Shown piece by piece: positions 49,143-57,593 of a stretch of 64,000 nt of DNA. The translations under genes and the position numbers were made by a program. Where the stretch lies: positions 186,001 to 250,000 of the forward strand of contig NZ_JAAKGP010000006.1 in assembly GCF_011043545.1 (NCBI RefSeq), written 5' to 3'. The stretch's first letter is position 1. Every line of letters begins with the position of its first letter. The notes below the pieces were generated by a model. That model saw nothing but the letters and a program-made list of their open reading frames with translations. It did not search any database and was not told the DNA's origin. Source of the DNA: Rhodobacter sp. SGA-6-6. GTDB taxonomy: Bacteria > Pseudomonadota > Alphaproteobacteria > Rhodobacterales > Rhodobacteraceae.

Positions 49143-50087
49143 ATGAGCGACATCAGCGCATATGACAAGCCCGACAGCCTGCCGCACGAGGCGGGCTTCG
49201 GCGACTATGTGCAGCTTCTGAAGCCGCGCGTGATGTCGCTGGTGGTCTTCACCGCCTTCGTCGGGCTGATGGTGGCCCCGGTGCGGCTGCATCCGGTGGA
49301 AAGCTTCGCGGCGATCCTGTTCATCGCCCTCGGCGCCGGCGCCTCCGGCGCGCTGAACATGTGGTGGGACGCCGACATCGACGCGGTGATGAAGCGCACC
49401 CGCAGCCGCCCGGTGCCCTCGGGCCGCATCCCGGCGGGCGAGGCGATGATGCTGGGCCTGGCGCTGTCGTTCCTGTCGGTGATGATGCTGGCCCTGGCGA
49501 CCAATATCGCCGCGGGGCTGCTCCTGGCCTTCACCATCTTCTTCTACGCCGTGATCTACACCATGGGGCTGAAGCGCTGGACGCCGCAGAACATCGTGAT
49601 CGGCGGCGCCGCCGGAGCCTTCCCGCCGATGATCGGCTGGGTCGCCGCCACCGGCCATGTCGGGATCGAGGCGGTGCTGATGTTCGCGCTGATCTTCATG
49701 TGGACGCCGCCGCATTTCTGGGCGCTGGCGCTGTTCATGAAGGAGGACTACCATGCCGCCGGGGTGCCGATGCTGACGGTGACCCATGGCCGCAAGGTGA
49801 CGCGGGCGCATATCCTCGGCTACACGCTGGCGCTGGTCCCGGTGCCGGTCGCCGCCGCGCTGACCTCGATCGGCGGGCCCCTGTCGCTGGCCGTGGCGGG
49901 CGCGCTGAACCTGTGGTTCGTGATCGGCGCGGTCCGCATCTGGCGCCGCGACGAAGAGATGGCGCAGGCCGACGGCTACCGGGTGGAGAAGCGCTTCTTC
50001 GCCTTCTCGATCCTCTACCTTTTCCTGCAGTTCGGGGCGTTCCTCGCGGATGCGCTGCTGCGGCCCTACGGCTTGGGAGGCTGGTGA
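49143..50087 (+). CDS. ctaB: Protohaem IX farnesyltransferase (haem O synthase)
   Basis: A 314-residue UbiA-family prenyltransferase with about eight or nine membrane segments. The prenyl-diphosphate motif is [19 protein letters not shown] (DxxxD, about residues 75-92), and the second acidic loop is [21 protein letters not shown]. It converts haem B to haem O, the precursor of haem A for the aa3 oxidase. GAGGTAGGAA precedes the ATG at 49143. The next gene starts one base after its stop (TGA-G-ATG). Confidence 0.94.
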   Translation: MSDISAYDKPDSLPHEAGFGDYVQLLKPRVMSLVVFTAFVGLMVAPVRLHPVESFAAILFIALGAGASGALNMWWDADIDAVMKRTRSRPVPSGRIPAGEAMMLGLALSFLSVMMLALATNIAAGLLLAFTIFFYAVIYTMGLKRWTPQNIVIGGAAGAFPPMIGWVAATGHVGIEAVLMFALIFMWTPPHFWALALFMKEDYHAAGVPMLTVTHGRKVTRAHILGYTLALVPVPVAAALTSIGGPLSLAVAGALNLWFVIGAVRIWRRDEEMAQADGYRVEKRFFAFSILYLFLQFGAFLADALLRPYGLGGW

Positions 50088-50088
50088 G

Positions 50089-50307
50089 ATGGACTTCCGC
50101 CCGCCGCACGAGATGCATCAGCGCCGCTTCAGCCGCAACGTCGGCCTCGGCCTGGTGCTGGCCGCCTTCGCGGTGCTGGTCTTCGCGCTGAGCGTGGTCA
50201 AGATCACCCGCGGCGACCCGATGAAGGGCTACGACCATGTGCCCTCGGCCGCCCACCTGCCGGCGAAGGGGGGCGAGACGCCCGCCGAAGCGGAGGGCCA
50301 GCCATGA
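50089..50307 (+). CDS. Small single-span protein of the oxidase operon (CoxF-like)
   Basis: A 72-residue protein: a polar N-terminus ([17 protein letters not shown]), one membrane helix (about residues 19-38, [19 protein letters not shown]) and a short polar tail. It is located exactly between ctaB and ctaG, where a small CoxF-type protein is found in related operons. It has no cysteines and no recognisable catalytic residues. It starts one base after ctaB and ends in an ATGA overlap with ctaG, which strongly supports expression. Its assembly role is inferred only from position. Confidence 0.8.
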   Translation: MDFRPPHEMHQRRFSRNVGLGLVLAAFAVLVFALSVVKITRGDPMKGYDHVPSAAHLPAKGGETPAEAEGQP

Positions 50308-50921
50308 GGATGCCCGGCGTCCTGGCCCGGATGCGCCCCGAGAACCGCACCCTGACCCTGCTGGTCGGCGTGGTGGCGGTGATGGTGTCGCTGTCCTTCG
50401 CCGCCGTCCCCTTCTATCGCTGGTTCTGCCAGGTCACCGGCTACGCCGGCACCACCTCGGTCTCGGCCGCCGGGTCCGAGGTCGTCCTCGACCGCACCAT
50501 CAAGATCCGCTTCGACGCCTCGCTGGAGGCCGGGATGCCCTGGGAATTCCGCCCCGTCCAGCGCGAGATGGAGGTGCGGATCGGCGAGACCAACCTCGCC
50601 TTCTACGAGGCCTACAATCCCACCGACCGGGTGATCGCCGGCACCGCGGGCTTCAACGTCTCGCCCGATTCCGCCGGGGGCTATTTCACCAAGATCGACT
50701 GCTTCTGCTTCACCCAGCAGGTGCTGCAACCCGGCGAGCGGGTGTCGATGCCGGTCAGCTTCTACGTCGACCCCTCCATCGTCGACGACCCGGATGCACG
50801 CTTCCTCAAGGCGATCACGCTGAGCTATACCTTCCATGACACCGCGCTGCCGGACCGGCAGGCGGCGCTGGAAACCGACCCGGAAACGGATGAGGGCGCG
50901 GCCGCGGCCGCCGCCAACTGA
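50304..50921 (+). CDS. ctaG: Cytochrome c oxidase assembly protein CtaG (Cox11)
   Basis: A 205-residue copper chaperone with an N-terminal membrane anchor (about residues 17-37, [22 protein letters not shown]) and a periplasmic Ig-like domain. The copper-binding CFCF motif is present ([12 protein letters not shown], about residues 135-138), as is [11 protein letters not shown] near the membrane. Cox11 inserts CuB into subunit I. The ATG at 50304 overlaps the small upstream gene (ATGA). An alternative Met three codons in would also be acceptable. The C-terminal tail is Ala-rich and probably flexible. Confidence 0.94.
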   Translation: MRMPGVLARMRPENRTLTLLVGVVAVMVSLSFAAVPFYRWFCQVTGYAGTTSVSAAGSEVVLDRTIKIRFDASLEAGMPWEFRPVQREMEVRIGETNLAFYEAYNPTDRVIAGTAGFNVSPDSAGGYFTKIDCFCFTQQVLQPGERVSMPVSFYVDPSIVDDPDARFLKAITLSYTFHDTALPDRQAALETDPETDEGAAAAAAN

Positions 50922-50955
50922 GAACAAGACGGAAAACGAGGGAACCCAAGACGCC

Positions 50956-51780
50956 ATGGCCCACGAAAAGAACCACGACTACCACGTCCTGCCGCCCTCG
51001 ATCTGGCCCCTGATGGGTTCGCTCGGGGCCTTCATCATGCTGTTCGGCCTGGTGCTCTGGATCTCGCCGCAGATCGACAGCTCCAGCGCGCTGAGCCAGC
51101 CCTGGGTGTTCCTGATCGGCCTGGCGCTGGTGCTCTACGTCATGTTCGCCTGGTGGTCCGAGGTGGTGCACGAGGCCAATACCGGCGACCATACCCCGGT
51201 CGTCCGCATCGGCCTGCGCTACGGCTTCATCATGTTCATCATGTCCGAGGTCATGTTCTTCCTGGCCTGGTTCTGGACCTTCTTCAAGCACCGCATGTAT
51301 CCGATGGGGCCGGACTCCCCCTGGACCGACGGTGTCTGGCCGCCCGCCGGGATCGAGACCTTCGACCCCTGGCACCTGCCGCTGATCAACACGCTGATCC
51401 TGCTCTTGTCGGGCTGCGCCGTGACCTGGGCCCACCACGCGCTGGTGCACGAGAACAACCGCCGGGACATGATCACCGGCCTGACCATCGGCATCGTCCT
51501 CGGCGCGATCTTCACCCTGCTGCAGGCCTATGAATACAGCCACGCCGCCTTCGGCTTCGCCGGCAACATCTACGGCGCGTCCTTCTTCATGGCGACCGGC
51601 TTCCACGGCTTCCACGTCATCATCGGCACGATCTTCCTGACCGTCTGCCTGATCCGGGCGATCAAGGGCGACTTCACCCCGAAGCAGCACATCGGCTTCG
51701 AGGCCGCCGCCTGGTATTGGCACTTCGTCGACGTGGTCTGGCTGTTCCTGTTCTTCGCCATCTACGTCTGGGGCCGCTAG
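50956..51780 (+). CDS. ctaE: Cytochrome c oxidase (aa3-type) subunit III
   Basis: A 274-residue membrane protein with seven membrane segments. It begins [26 protein letters not shown] and contains [57 protein letters not shown] and a terminal [25 protein letters not shown]. These are the lipid-binding and conserved segments of subunit III. The ATG at 50956 is preceded only by moderate purine sequence (GAGGGAACCCAAGACGCC). A terminator-like hairpin stands 28 bases after its stop, before surf1. Confidence 0.95.
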   Translation: MAHEKNHDYHVLPPSIWPLMGSLGAFIMLFGLVLWISPQIDSSSALSQPWVFLIGLALVLYVMFAWWSEVVHEANTGDHTPVVRIGLRYGFIMFIMSEVMFFLAWFWTFFKHRMYPMGPDSPWTDGVWPPAGIETFDPWHLPLINTLILLLSGCAVTWAHHALVHENNRRDMITGLTIGIVLGAIFTLLQAYEYSHAAFGFAGNIYGASFFMATGFHGFHVIIGTIFLTVCLIRAIKGDFTPKQHIGFEAAAWYWHFVDVVWLFLFFAIYVWGR

Positions 51781-51808
51781 TCCCGGCGACCTGCCCGCAA
51801 GGGCGCTG

Positions 51809-51832
51809 CGCGGGCCCCCGGGCCCGCGTTTT
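51809..51832 (+). terminator. Intrinsic terminator or attenuator between ctaE and surf1
   Basis: CGCGGGCCC-CC-GGGCCCGCG forms a perfect 9-bp stem followed directly by TTTTCGTT. The surf1 ribosome binding site lies a few bases beyond, so it probably reduces rather than abolishes transcription into surf1-thrC. Confidence 0.75.
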
Positions 51833-51849
51833 CGTTGAAGGAGACCGGA

Positions 51850-52527
51850 ATGCTGCGCCGGATGTTCTTTCCGATCCTGATGGGGATCGTGGGCTGCGCC
51901 TTCCTGATCGGCCTGGGAGTCTGGCAGGTGCAGCGGATGCACTGGAAAGAGGGCGTGCTGGCGCGGATCGAGGCGAAGATCCACGGCGATCCGGTGGCGC
52001 TGCCGGCCAGCGCCGGGCTGACCGAGGCCGAGGACGAATACCGCGCCGTCATCGTCGAGGGCGGCTTCACCGGCGAATTCATCGAACTGCTGGCCGGCCA
52101 GAAGGGCACCAGCCCCGGCGTCCGCATCATCGAGGCCTTCGCCGCCGCGGATGGCCGCCGCATCCTGGTGGACCGCGGCTTCCTGGAAGACGCCGCCCGC
52201 GCCGCGCCGCGGACCGGGGGGGCGACGCAGGTCACCGGCAACCTGCTCTGGCCCGACGACAGCGACAGCTTCACCCCGCCGCCCGATCCGAAGACCGGGC
52301 TCTGGTTTGCCCGCGACCTGCCCGCCATGGCGGAAAAGCTGGGGACAGAGCCGCTGCTGGTTGTCGCCCGTGCCCCCACCGGCGACGGCATCGCGCCGGT
52401 GCCGGTGGACACCTCCTCGATCCCCAACGACCATTGGGGCTATGCCATCCAGTGGTTTTCGCTGGCGGTCGTCTGGGGGGTGATGACTCTCTACCTTCTG
52501 TGGCGTATCAGGCAGCGGACGGTCTGA
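51850..52527 (+). CDS. surf1: SURF1 family oxidase assembly protein
   Basis: A 225-residue protein with two membrane helices at the ends (about residues 4-24, FFPILMGIVGCAFLIGLGVW, and 198-218, WFSLAVVWGVMTLYLLW) and a soluble domain between them, the SURF1 topology. LGVWQVQRMHWKEGVLARIEAKI, VDRGFLEDAAR and PNDHWGYAIQWFSLA are family blocks. SURF1 helps deliver or insert haem A in subunit I. AAGGAGACCGGA decides the ATG at 51850 over an upstream Met at 51835. It is followed after 17 bases by thrC. Confidence 0.92.
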   Translation: MLRRMFFPILMGIVGCAFLIGLGVWQVQRMHWKEGVLARIEAKIHGDPVALPASAGLTEAEDEYRAVIVEGGFTGEFIELLAGQKGTSPGVRIIEAFAAADGRRILVDRGFLEDAARAAPRTGGATQVTGNLLWPDDSDSFTPPPDPKTGLWFARDLPAMAEKLGTEPLLVVARAPTGDGIAPVPVDTSSIPNDHWGYAIQWFSLAVVWGVMTLYLLWRIRQRTV

Positions 52528-52544
52528 GGGGCTGAGGGGAAGAC

Positions 52545-53945
52545 ATGAAATACATCTCGACGCGGGGCCAGGCGCCTGCCCTTGGGTTCGGCGAGGCGAT
52601 GATGACGGGGCTGGCGCGCGACGGCGGGCTCTACGTCCCGGAAACCGTGCCGCAGATGAGTGCCGCCGAGATCTCCGCCCTCGCCGGCCTGCCCTATGAG
52701 GAGGCTGCCTTCCGGGTGATGCGCCCCTTCGTCGCCGGCTTCTTCTCCGACGACGAGTTGAAGACCCTGCTGGCCCGCGCTTATGCCGGTTTCGGCCACG
52801 CCGCCCGCGCGCCGCTGGTGCAGCTTGGTCCCAACCATTTCCTGCTGGAGCTGTTCCACGGCCCGACGCTGGCCTTCAAGGACTTCGCCATGCAGATCAT
52901 CGGCCAGATGATGCAGGCGGCGCTGGCCCGGACCGGCGAGCGGATCACCATCGTCGGCGCCACCTCGGGCGACACCGGCAGCGCCGCCATCGAGGCGTTC
53001 CGCGGCCTCTCCAACGTCGATGTCTTCATCCTCTTCCCGCATGGCCGCGTGTCCGAGGTGCAGCGCCGCCAGATGACCACGCCGTCGGAGGCCAATGTCC
53101 ACGCGCTGGCGCTGGATGGCGATTTCGACGATTGCCAGGCCCGGCTGAAGGACATGTTCAACGACTTCGCCTTCCGCGACGGGGTGCGGCTTGCGGGGGT
53201 GAACAGCATCAACTGGGCGCGGGTGCTGGCGCAGGTGGTCTATTACTTCACCGCCGCCGTGTCCTTGGGCGCCCCGCACCGCAGGGTCGGCTTCACCGTG
53301 CCGACCGGCAATTTCGGCGACATCTTCGCGGGGTATATCGCCAAGCGGATGGGCCTGCCGATCGACCGGCTGGTGATCGCCACCAACCAGAACGACATCC
53401 TCGACCGGGCGATGAAGGGCGGCGACTACCGCACCGTCGGGGTGCGCCCCTCGATCAGCCCCTCGATGGACATCCAGGTTTCCTCCAACTTCGAGCGCGC
53501 GCTGTTCGACGCCCTCGGCCGCGACGGCGCGGCCGTGCAGGCGCTGATGGACGGGCTGAAGCAATCCGGTGGCTTCACCATCCCGCCGGCGGCGATGGAG
53601 AAGCTGCGGACCGAGTTCGACAGCGGCCGCTGCTCCGAGGAGGAGACCCGCGCCACCATCGCCGCGCTGCGACAGACGACCGGCGAGTTGCTCTGCCCGC
53701 ATTCCGCCGTGGGGGTGAAGGTGGCCGGGGAACACCTCGGCGCCGTGCCGATGATCACCCTCGCCACCGCCCATCCGGCGAAGTTCCCCGATGCGGTGGA
53801 GCAGGCCACCGGCCTGCGCCCGGCGCTGCCCGCCCGCATGGCCGATTTGTTCGACCGGCCCGAGCGGGTGACGCGGGTGCCGAACGACCTGGAGGCGCTG
53901 AAGACCCTGATCCGCGACCGCATCGCCGGGAGGGTCCCCGCGTGA
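52545..53945 (+). CDS. thrC: Threonine synthase
   Basis: A 466-residue PLP enzyme of the longer, E. coli/yeast-like type. It begins MKYISTRGQAPALGFGEAMMTGLARDGGLYVPE. The PLP lysine lies in TLAFKDFAMQ (about residue 110), with ATSGDTGSAAIEAF and PTGNFGDIFAGYIAKRMG as cofactor-binding loops. It converts O-phosphohomoserine to threonine in the cytoplasm. GAGGGGAAGAC precedes the ATG at 52545. The stop overlaps the M16 peptidase start by GTGA, an arrangement widespread in Rhodobacteraceae. Confidence 0.95.
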   Translation: MKYISTRGQAPALGFGEAMMTGLARDGGLYVPETVPQMSAAEISALAGLPYEEAAFRVMRPFVAGFFSDDELKTLLARAYAGFGHAARAPLVQLGPNHFLLELFHGPTLAFKDFAMQIIGQMMQAALARTGERITIVGATSGDTGSAAIEAFRGLSNVDVFILFPHGRVSEVQRRQMTTPSEANVHALALDGDFDDCQARLKDMFNDFAFRDGVRLAGVNSINWARVLAQVVYYFTAAVSLGAPHRRVGFTVPTGNFGDIFAGYIAKRMGLPIDRLVIATNQNDILDRAMKGGDYRTVGVRPSISPSMDIQVSSNFERALFDALGRDGAAVQALMDGLKQSGGFTIPPAAMEKLRTEFDSGRCSEEETRATIAALRQTTGELLCPHSAVGVKVAGEHLGAVPMITLATAHPAKFPDAVEQATGLRPALPARMADLFDRPERVTRVPNDLEALKTLIRDRIAGRVPA

Positions 53946-55201
53946 GCCTGCGCCTGCACAGCCTGTCCAACGGCTTCCGCATCGTCACCGAATCCATGCC
54001 CGGCCTGAAATCCGCCTCCTGCGGCCTCTGGGTCGGGGCAGGGGGACGGCACGAGACCGCGGCGCAGAACGGCATCGCGCATTTCCTGGAACACATGGCC
54101 TTCAAGGGCACCGCGACCCGCAGCGCCCTGCAGATCGCCGAGGAGATCGAGGATGTCGGCGGCTACATCAACGCCTATACCTCGCGCGAGATGACCGCCT
54201 ATTACGCCCGCTGCCTGACCCCGGACGTGCCGCGGGCGCTGGACGTCATCTCCGACATCGTGCTGAACCCGGTGTTCCACAAGGCCGACATCGAGACCGA
54301 GCGCCATGTGATCCTGCAGGAGATCGGCCAGGCCGCCGACACGCCCGACGACATCATCTTCGACTGGCTGCACGAGGTTTCCTACCCCGGCCAGCCCTTC
54401 GGCCGCACCATACTCGGCCCCGAGGAAAAGGTGTCGAAGTTCCGCGAGCAGGACCTGCGCGGCTTCACCGCCGCGCACTACGGGCCGGACCGGATGATCC
54501 TCTCGGCCGCCGGCGGAGTGGACCACGACGCCATCGTGGCGCAGGCCGAGGCGATCTTCGGCGGCCTCGCCCCGGTGGGCGAACGCCCGGCCGACGCCGC
54601 CCGCTTCGTCGGCGGCGAAAGGCGCGAGGTGAAGGATCTGGAGCAAGTGCACTTCGCGCTGTCCTTCGAGGCCCCGGGCTACCGCGACGATGCGGTCTAC
54701 ACCGCGCAGGTCTGGTCGATGGCGATGGGCGGCGGCATGTCCAGCCGGCTGTTCCAGAAGATCCGCGAGGAGCGGGGGCTCTGCTATACCATCTACGCGC
54801 AGTCGGCCGCCTATGACGACACCGGCCAGATCACCATCTACGCCGGCACCTCCGCCGAGGAGATCGCCGAACTGACCCGGCTGACGGTCGAGGAGATGAA
54901 GCGCGCCGCCGGGGACATGACCGCGGCCGAGGTCGACCGCGCCAAGGCGCAGCTGAAGGCCGGCCTCTTGATGGGCCTCGAAAGCCCTTCCTCGCGGGCG
55001 GAACGCAACGCGCGGCTGCTGTCGATCTGGGGCAGGGTGCCCGACCTCGACGAGGCGGTGGCGAAGATCGACGCGGTGACGGTGCCGGGCCTGCGCGCCT
55101 ATGGCGGCGGACTGCTGGCGCCGAAGGCTGCGCTGGCGCTTTACGGCCCCGTCGCCGGCGCCCCGGGCGTGGAGGAAATCCTGAAGGGACTTGCGGCGTG
55201 A
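53942..55201 (+). CDS. M16 family zinc peptidase (mitochondrial processing peptidase-like)
   Basis: A 419-residue M16 peptidase. The inverted zinc motif HFLEH lies at residues 47-51, with the following Glu about 75 residues on (ETERHVILQEI). GGGMSSRLFQKIREERGLCYTIYAQSAAY is the glycine-rich loop region of the C-terminal half. It is close to the mitochondrial processing peptidase beta subunit. The bacterial role is not settled, and no signal peptide is seen. The GTG at 53942 overlaps thrC by four bases. The acetyltransferase gene begins at its stop. Confidence 0.92.
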   Translation: MSLRLHSLSNGFRIVTESMPGLKSASCGLWVGAGGRHETAAQNGIAHFLEHMAFKGTATRSALQIAEEIEDVGGYINAYTSREMTAYYARCLTPDVPRALDVISDIVLNPVFHKADIETERHVILQEIGQAADTPDDIIFDWLHEVSYPGQPFGRTILGPEEKVSKFREQDLRGFTAAHYGPDRMILSAAGGVDHDAIVAQAEAIFGGLAPVGERPADAARFVGGERREVKDLEQVHFALSFEAPGYRDDAVYTAQVWSMAMGGGMSSRLFQKIREERGLCYTIYAQSAAYDDTGQITIYAGTSAEEIAELTRLTVEEMKRAAGDMTAAEVDRAKAQLKAGLLMGLESPSSRAERNARLLSIWGRVPDLDEAVAKIDAVTVPGLRAYGGGLLAPKAALALYGPVAGAPGVEEILKGLAA

Positions 55202-55791
55202 TGCTGGGGCTGCGCCGCCGTATCCGCATCGAGACCGAGCGGATGACCCTGCGCCTGCCCGCCCATGCCGACTGGCCCGCCTGGGCCGGCCTGCGCCGCG
55301 ACAGCATCGCCTTCCTGCAACCCTGGGAGCCGGTCTGGAGCACCGACCACCTGTCCCGCCGCGCCTTCACCTCCCGCGTCTACTGGGCCACCCGGGCCGA
55401 GGCGCAGGGCACCGCGCTGCCGCTCCTGCTGTTCCTGCGCGAGACCGGGGCGCTTCTGGGTGCGATCACGCTGGACAACATCCGCCGCGGCCCGGCGCAG
55501 GCGGGGACGCTGGGCTACTGGGTCGGCCAGCCCCACGCCCGCCAGGGCTACATGCGCGAGGCGATCCAGGCGGTGGTCCACCACGCCTTCACCGTGCTGG
55601 ACCTCAGCCGGATCGAGGCCGCCTGCCTGCCGGAGAACGCCGCCTCCCGCGGGGTGCTGGAGAAATGCGGCTTCAAATACGAGGGCGTGGCGCAGAGCTA
55701 CCTGCAGATCAACGGCCGCTGGCGCAACCACGTCCTCTACGCCAACCTCCGCGGCGACCGGCGGGGAAGGACGGACGTGGGGCAGGCCTGA
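55201..55791 (+). CDS. GNAT acetyltransferase, RimJ/RimL-like
   Basis: A 196-residue GNAT protein. The acetyl-CoA binding region is GYWVGQPHARQGYMREAIQAVVHHAF (about residues 110-135), followed by RIEAACLPENAASRGVLEKCGFKYEG, the classic RimJ/RimL C-terminal block. Such enzymes acetylate N-termini of ribosomal or other proteins. The ATG at 55201 overlaps the M16 stop. A GTG one codon earlier would give the GTGA arrangement used repeatedly in this region, so either may be used. Type I repeat copy D begins 18 bases after its stop. Confidence 0.87.
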   Translation: MLGLRRRIRIETERMTLRLPAHADWPAWAGLRRDSIAFLQPWEPVWSTDHLSRRAFTSRVYWATRAEAQGTALPLLLFLRETGALLGAITLDNIRRGPAQAGTLGYWVGQPHARQGYMREAIQAVVHHAFTVLDLSRIEAACLPENAASRGVLEKCGFKYEGVAQSYLQINGRWRNHVLYANLRGDRRGRTDVGQA

Positions 55792-55808
55792 GGGCGTTCC
55801 CGGCCTCC

Positions 55809-56013
55809 TTGGCGAAGGCAAGTGCCTTCGCCATAGCGCACCGTTTTCAACTGAGACCGGCCGGGCCCCAAAGGCCCGGCCAGCGCCCGCCCCGCCCTCG
55901 GCGGGCGCTTCTCGCCCGCCGGGTCGGGCGCTGGCCTCTCGGGGCTGACAGGTCTCCGGGTGAACCCATCCGCACGGGCGGGGGCGAGGCAATGCCTCGC
56001 CTTCTCCCGCCCG
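55809..56013 (+). repeat. Intergenic repeat type I, copy D
   Basis: About 205 bp, with GGCGAAGGC-AAGT-GCCTTCGCC, GGCCGGGCC/GGCCCGGCC, the full central arm including the GGCGGGCG-CTTCT-CGCCCGCC inner hairpin, and GCGAGGC-AAT-GCCTCGC near the end. The central arm is identical to that of inverted copy E. It lies between an acetyltransferase and a DUF1697 gene on the same strand. Confidence 0.85.
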
Positions 56014-56127
56014 CGGAGGCCGGGATGGCGGGGTGACATTTCCCCATGGGTGACGGCGGGATGTCCGCCTCCTGAAGAATCGCCCCAAGCCCGCTATGCT
56101 GCCCGCCAAGGCGAAGCGGAGGCAAGG

Positions 56128-56685
56128 ATGAACCAAACCGAAGCGCGGGCCGTGCTGTTGCGCGGCGTCAATGTCGGCGGCGCCAACCGGCTGCCGATGG
56201 CCGGGTTCCGCGGCCTGCTGGAAGCGCTCGGCCTGCGGGATGTCGAAACCTTCATCCAGTCCGGCAACGCCGTCTTCGCCGGCGGCCCGCCGGACGCGGC
56301 CCTTGCCCCGGCCATCCGCGAGGCAATCCGGGCCGCCCATGGCTTCGCGCCGGAGGTCTTCCTCCTCCGCCTCCCCGCGCTGGAGGCGGCGCTGGACCAC
56401 CCGTTCGGCCCGGAGGCCGATCCCGCCCGCATCCATGCGGTCTTTCTCGCCGACCCCGCCCCCGCCTTCGACGAGGCCCGCCTGCTGGCCCTGCGGCAGG
56501 ACGAGGCCTGGTGCCTGCGTCCCGGCCTCCTGCTGCTGCACACCCCCTCCGGCCTCGGCCGGTCGAAGCCGGCCGCGGCGCTGCCGCGGGCGCTGAGGAC
56601 GCCGCAGACCGCGCGCAACCTGAAGACGGTGGCGGCGCTGGCGGGCCTGCTCCGCTCGCGCAGCCGTGAAGACGGGGCGGGGTGA
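56128..56685 (+). CDS. DUF1697 family protein
   Basis: A 185-residue protein with the DUF1697 pattern: AVLLRGVNVGGANRLPMAGFRGLLEALGLRDVETFIQSGNAVF at the N-terminus, and RTPQTARNLKTVAALAGL near the C-terminus (the conserved T-x-R-N-x-x-T block). The family is cytoplasmic and of unknown function. GAGGCAAGG immediately precedes the ATG at 56128. Only about 40 bases separate it from the next gene in the same direction. Confidence 0.87.
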   Translation: MNQTEARAVLLRGVNVGGANRLPMAGFRGLLEALGLRDVETFIQSGNAVFAGGPPDAALAPAIREAIRAAHGFAPEVFLLRLPALEAALDHPFGPEADPARIHAVFLADPAPAFDEARLLALRQDEAWCLRPGLLLLHTPSGLGRSKPAAALPRALRTPQTARNLKTVAALAGLLRSRSREDGAG

Positions 56686-56725
56686 CGCCGGGCTACACTT
56701 CGCCATCCTCCCGGGAGGCCGAAGC

Positions 56726-57553
56726 ATGACCCGCCTTGCCGCCGCCCATAAGCTGATCTTGGCCGTGACCCTGACGCTGCCCCTGCCGGGCCTGGCGCAG
56801 GACCGCCTCGCCTCGCATTGCATCGCCCTGGCCGAAGGTCCGGCCGCCGCGATCCCTGTCAGGCTGGGCGAGGGGCTGGAAGCCGACCATGTGCTGATCC
56901 GCTACCTGCACCACGCCAGCTTCGCCATCGTCACGCCCGAGGGTATCGTCGCGGTCACCGACTACACCGGGCGGCTCGGCGCCACCGATCTGGTGCCCGA
57001 CGTGGTGACGATGAACAATTCCCATTCCACCCACTGGACGCCTGACCCCGACCCGCGCATCCCGCATGTGCTGGACGGCTGGCCCGGGGCGGAAGGCCCC
57101 GCCGACCACCGGCTGGACCTCGGCTCCATGCTGGTCAGGAACGTCACCACCGACACCCGCGGCCCCTTCGGCGACGGCGCCCGGGCCGACGGCAACTCGA
57201 TCTTCGTCTTCGAGGCGGCGGGGCTCTGCATCGCCCATCTCGGCCACCTGCACCAGATCCCCTCGCCGGCCCAATACGCCGCCATCGGCCGGGTCGACAT
57301 CCTGCTGGTGCCGGTGGACGGCGGCTATACCCTGCGGCTGGAGGACATGATCGGCGTGGTGCGGCGGCTGAAGGCCTCGGTGGTGATCCCGATGCACTGG
57401 TTCTCGGGCGCCTCGCTGCGGGTGTTCCTGGACGAGATGGCCGGGGAGTTCGACGTGGTGGAAACCGGGCTGAACGAGATGGTCTTCGACCGCCACAGCC
57501 TGCCTGCGCAGCCCACCATCCTGGTGCTGGAGCCGCGGCTGCTGGACGACTGA
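56726..57553 (+). CDS. Secreted metallo-beta-lactamase-fold protein (UlaG-like)
   Basis: A 275-residue protein with a signal peptide (LILAVTLTLPLPGLAQ, cleavage about residue 25). The MBL-like strands are visible (VLIRYLHHASFAIVTPEGIVAVTDYTG, DVVTMNNSHSTHW, GLCIAHLGHLHQIPSPAQYAAIGRVDILLVPVDGGYT, VVIPMHWFSG). The standard HxHxDH metal motif is not intact, and HSTHW takes its place, so it is either an UlaG-type variant or catalytically altered. The export signal suggests a periplasmic location. CCGGGAGGCCGAAGC precedes the ATG at 56726. Substrate is unknown. Confidence 0.75.
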   Translation: MTRLAAAHKLILAVTLTLPLPGLAQDRLASHCIALAEGPAAAIPVRLGEGLEADHVLIRYLHHASFAIVTPEGIVAVTDYTGRLGATDLVPDVVTMNNSHSTHWTPDPDPRIPHVLDGWPGAEGPADHRLDLGSMLVRNVTTDTRGPFGDGARADGNSIFVFEAAGLCIAHLGHLHQIPSPAQYAAIGRVDILLVPVDGGYTLRLEDMIGVVRRLKASVVIPMHWFSGASLRVFLDEMAGEFDVVETGLNEMVFDRHSLPAQPTILVLEPRLLDD

Positions 57554-57593
57554 TCCCCCGGGCGCTAGGGAAGGGGCAGGACTGGAGGCCCCG

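Noticed and set aside
53132-55201. Apparent N-terminal extension of the M16 peptidase by about 270 residues
   Set aside because: The extension is thrC in another frame. The GTG at 53942 overlapping the thrC stop is the natural start.
56726-57553. Naming the MBL-fold gene as a beta-lactamase
   Set aside because: The canonical HxHxDH zinc motif is not present and the sequence looks UlaG-like, so resistance cannot be claimed.
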